Assembly (NCBI GenBank): GCA_029263435.1
Contig: JAJCXL010000285.1
Location: forward strand, 1-6,025
DNA length: 6,025 bases
Source of the DNA: Acidobacteriota bacterium
Lineage (GTDB): Bacteria; Acidobacteriota; Vicinamibacteria; Marinacidobacterales; SMYC01
Direction of reading: 5' to 3'
Shown piece after piece: positions 4,848 through 6,025 of this stretch. The notes below the pieces were generated by a model, which was given only the letters and a program-made list of their open reading frames with translations, did not search any database and was not told the DNA's origin. Positions within the stretch are counted from its first letter, which is position 1. Each line of letters begins with the position of its first letter. The translations under genes were made by a program, and so were the position numbers.

Positions 4848-6025
4848 GCATCCGTCAGCACCGAGGACTCAGCTTAGCCGCTCTCCATGTGTCGTTGCTC
4901 GTCGCGAGCGCGGTCGCGACCGCAGCACCGCTTTCGGCCGACGAGCCCGTCCCTCGGCTGGTATTGCTGCTGACGATCGATCAGGGTCGAGGCGATTACC
5001 TCGAGCGTTTTAGCCCGGTCTTGAGTGGCGGGCTCGGCCGACTCGCGAAAGAGGGTGTCGTCTTCACGGAGGCCCATCACTTTCACGCGAACACCGTGAC
5101 CGCGGCGGGACACGCGTCGCTTTCCACCGGCCGACATCCTTCTCATTCCGGGATGATCGGCAACGAGTGGTTCGATCGGGAGAATCGCCGTGAAGCTTAC
5201 TGTGTGGAGGACCCGGCGCACGCGGTGCTGCGACCGCCTGAGGTCGACGCGCTCTCGGCGGCTGGACGCTCGCCGCGCAACTTGCTCACGGACGGGCTGG
5301 CGGATTGGATCAAACAAGAACATGACGGCGCGAAGGTCGTCTCCATCAGCGGCAAAGATCGATCGGCGGTGATCATGGGTGCTCACCGGGCAGACGCGGC
5401 CTACTGGTACGACCGGCTGAACGGCCATTGGATCACCAGCCGCTATTACATGGAGCAATACCCGGACTGGGTCACCGACGTTCACGGGGCACGACGGGCG
5501 GATGGCTTGTTCGGCACTCTGTGGACACCTGTCGAAGTTTCCGACGCCGTCCTCGACGAGATGGAGGTCCCGCGAGGCGAGTTCGCGCACGCGCTAGGGC
5601 CCGGTCGGACCTATCTCGACCGACGCTTCTATACGGGGATCTACGACTCGCCTTTCGTCGAGACCCTCCTGTTCGATTTCGCGCGCCGCGCCGTCGACGA
5701 GGAACGCCTCGGCCAGGACGCCGTTCCGGATGTGCTGGCACTCGGTTTCGCGAGCGTCGACACGGTGGGCCATACCTACGGTCCGAACAGCCGCGAGATC
5801 GTGGACACGGTGATGCGTCTCGATCGGGAGCTCGGGTCTTTTCTCGACTTCATCGACGAAGTCGTAGGCCTCGACCACGTCGCGATCTCACTGTCCGCCG
5901 ACCACGGCGTCGCTCCCCTACCCGAGTACCAGCGCGAGGGTAGAGCGTCGGGCACCCGGGCCACCGGGGCCGAGCTCGCTTGCATGCAGCGCGCAGGACT
6001 CCGGGTCGAAGAGGTTTTCGGGCGC
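4844..6025 (+). CDS. PafA-like alkaline phosphatase, N-terminal 394 residues (runs off right edge)
   Basis: A secreted metal-dependent phosphomonoesterase of the alkaline phosphatase superfamily with a threonine nucleophile, resembling PafA of Elizabethkingia; it would release phosphate from organic esters in the periplasm or outside. Seen: a Sec signal (basic start, hydrophobic residues about 9-28, cleavage near A-T-A-A or L-S-A). Asp46 in TIDQGRGDYLERF and nucleophile Thr86 in NTVTAAGHASLSTG are present. Asn107 in GNEWFD lies 21 residues after the Thr, as in PafA. Lys171 and Arg173 in GKDRSAV match the PafA phosphate-binding Lys/Arg pair. Asp306 and His310 in SVDTVGHTYGP and Asp353-His354 in SADHG are the remaining visible metal ligands. 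The final His ligand and about 150 residues lie beyond the window. The GTG start overlaps the previous stop (GTGA) with no clear ribosome site, suggesting coupling. The frame is open without a stop from 4844 to the window end. Confidence 0.93.
   Translation, partial: MSIRQHRGLSLAALHVSLLVASAVATAAPLSADEPVPRLVLLLTIDQGRGDYLERFSPVLSGGLGRLAKEGVVFTEAHHFHANTVTAAGHASLSTGRHPSHSGMIGNEWFDRENRREAYCVEDPAHAVLRPPEVDALSAAGRSPRNLLTDGLADWIKQEHDGAKVVSISGKDRSAVIMGAHRADAAYWYDRLNGHWITSRYYMEQYPDWVTDVHGARRADGLFGTLWTPVEVSDAVLDEMEVPRGEFAHALGPGRTYLDRRFYTGIYDSPFVETLLFDFARRAVDEERLGQDAVPDVLALGFASVDTVGHTYGPNSREIVDTVMRLDRELGSFLDFIDEVVGLDHVAISLSADHGVAPLPEYQREGRASGTRATGAELACMQRAGLRVEEVFGR

Noticed and set aside
4874..5590. A 238-codon minus-strand frame
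   Set aside because: It is antisense to the PafA-like phosphatase, whose catalytic residues are all in place on the plus strand.

Overview
The window is GC-rich with very dense coding. It comes from a Gram-negative-type bacterium: it carries a Tat-exported formate dehydrogenase, an MCE-domain lipoprotein and several exported proteins. The mix (selenocysteine FDH-N/O, NylB-like serine hydrolase, PafA-like phosphatase, RidA) would fit a deltaproteobacterial lineage such as Myxococcota or Desulfobacterota. That placement is inference only; no rRNA or other marker gene is present.

Left edge, minus strand: the first 219 codons of a selenocysteine-containing respiratory formate dehydrogenase catalytic subunit (FdnG/FdoG type). 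An in-frame TGA at 79-81 looks like a stop, but the reading frame continues on the far side with the family's Sec-His-Gly-Pro-Thr-Val-Ala-Ser-Leu-Ala active-site block, and a SECIS-like hairpin lies just downstream. A 68-bp intergenic region (658-725) separates it from the divergent plus-strand genes. This region holds candidate back-to-back promoters with overlapping -35 elements and a 6-bp inverted repeat.

Plus strand, 726-4013: four genes packed as a probable operon. They are a NylB/class C beta-lactamase-like serine hydrolase, an MCE (MlaD-like) domain lipoprotein, a RidA-family protein and an exported protein with two SH3-like modules. The junctions are a CTGA overlap, a GTGA overlap and a 5-nt gap, which suggests translational coupling. 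The lipoprotein most likely starts at a CTG codon: only that start gives both a well-spaced GGAGG ribosome binding site and a proper lipoprotein signal peptide.

Plus strand, 4067-6025: after a 53-bp gap come a 40-residue single-pass membrane protein, a six-helix membrane protein of unknown function, and the first 394 codons of a PafA-like alkaline phosphatase (GTGA overlap), which runs off the right edge. These may be a second transcription unit or a continuation of the first.

Most of the plus-strand products are predicted to be in or beyond the inner membrane, but no single pathway connecting them can be read from the sequence. I saw no mobile element, CRISPR array, tRNA or rRNA.
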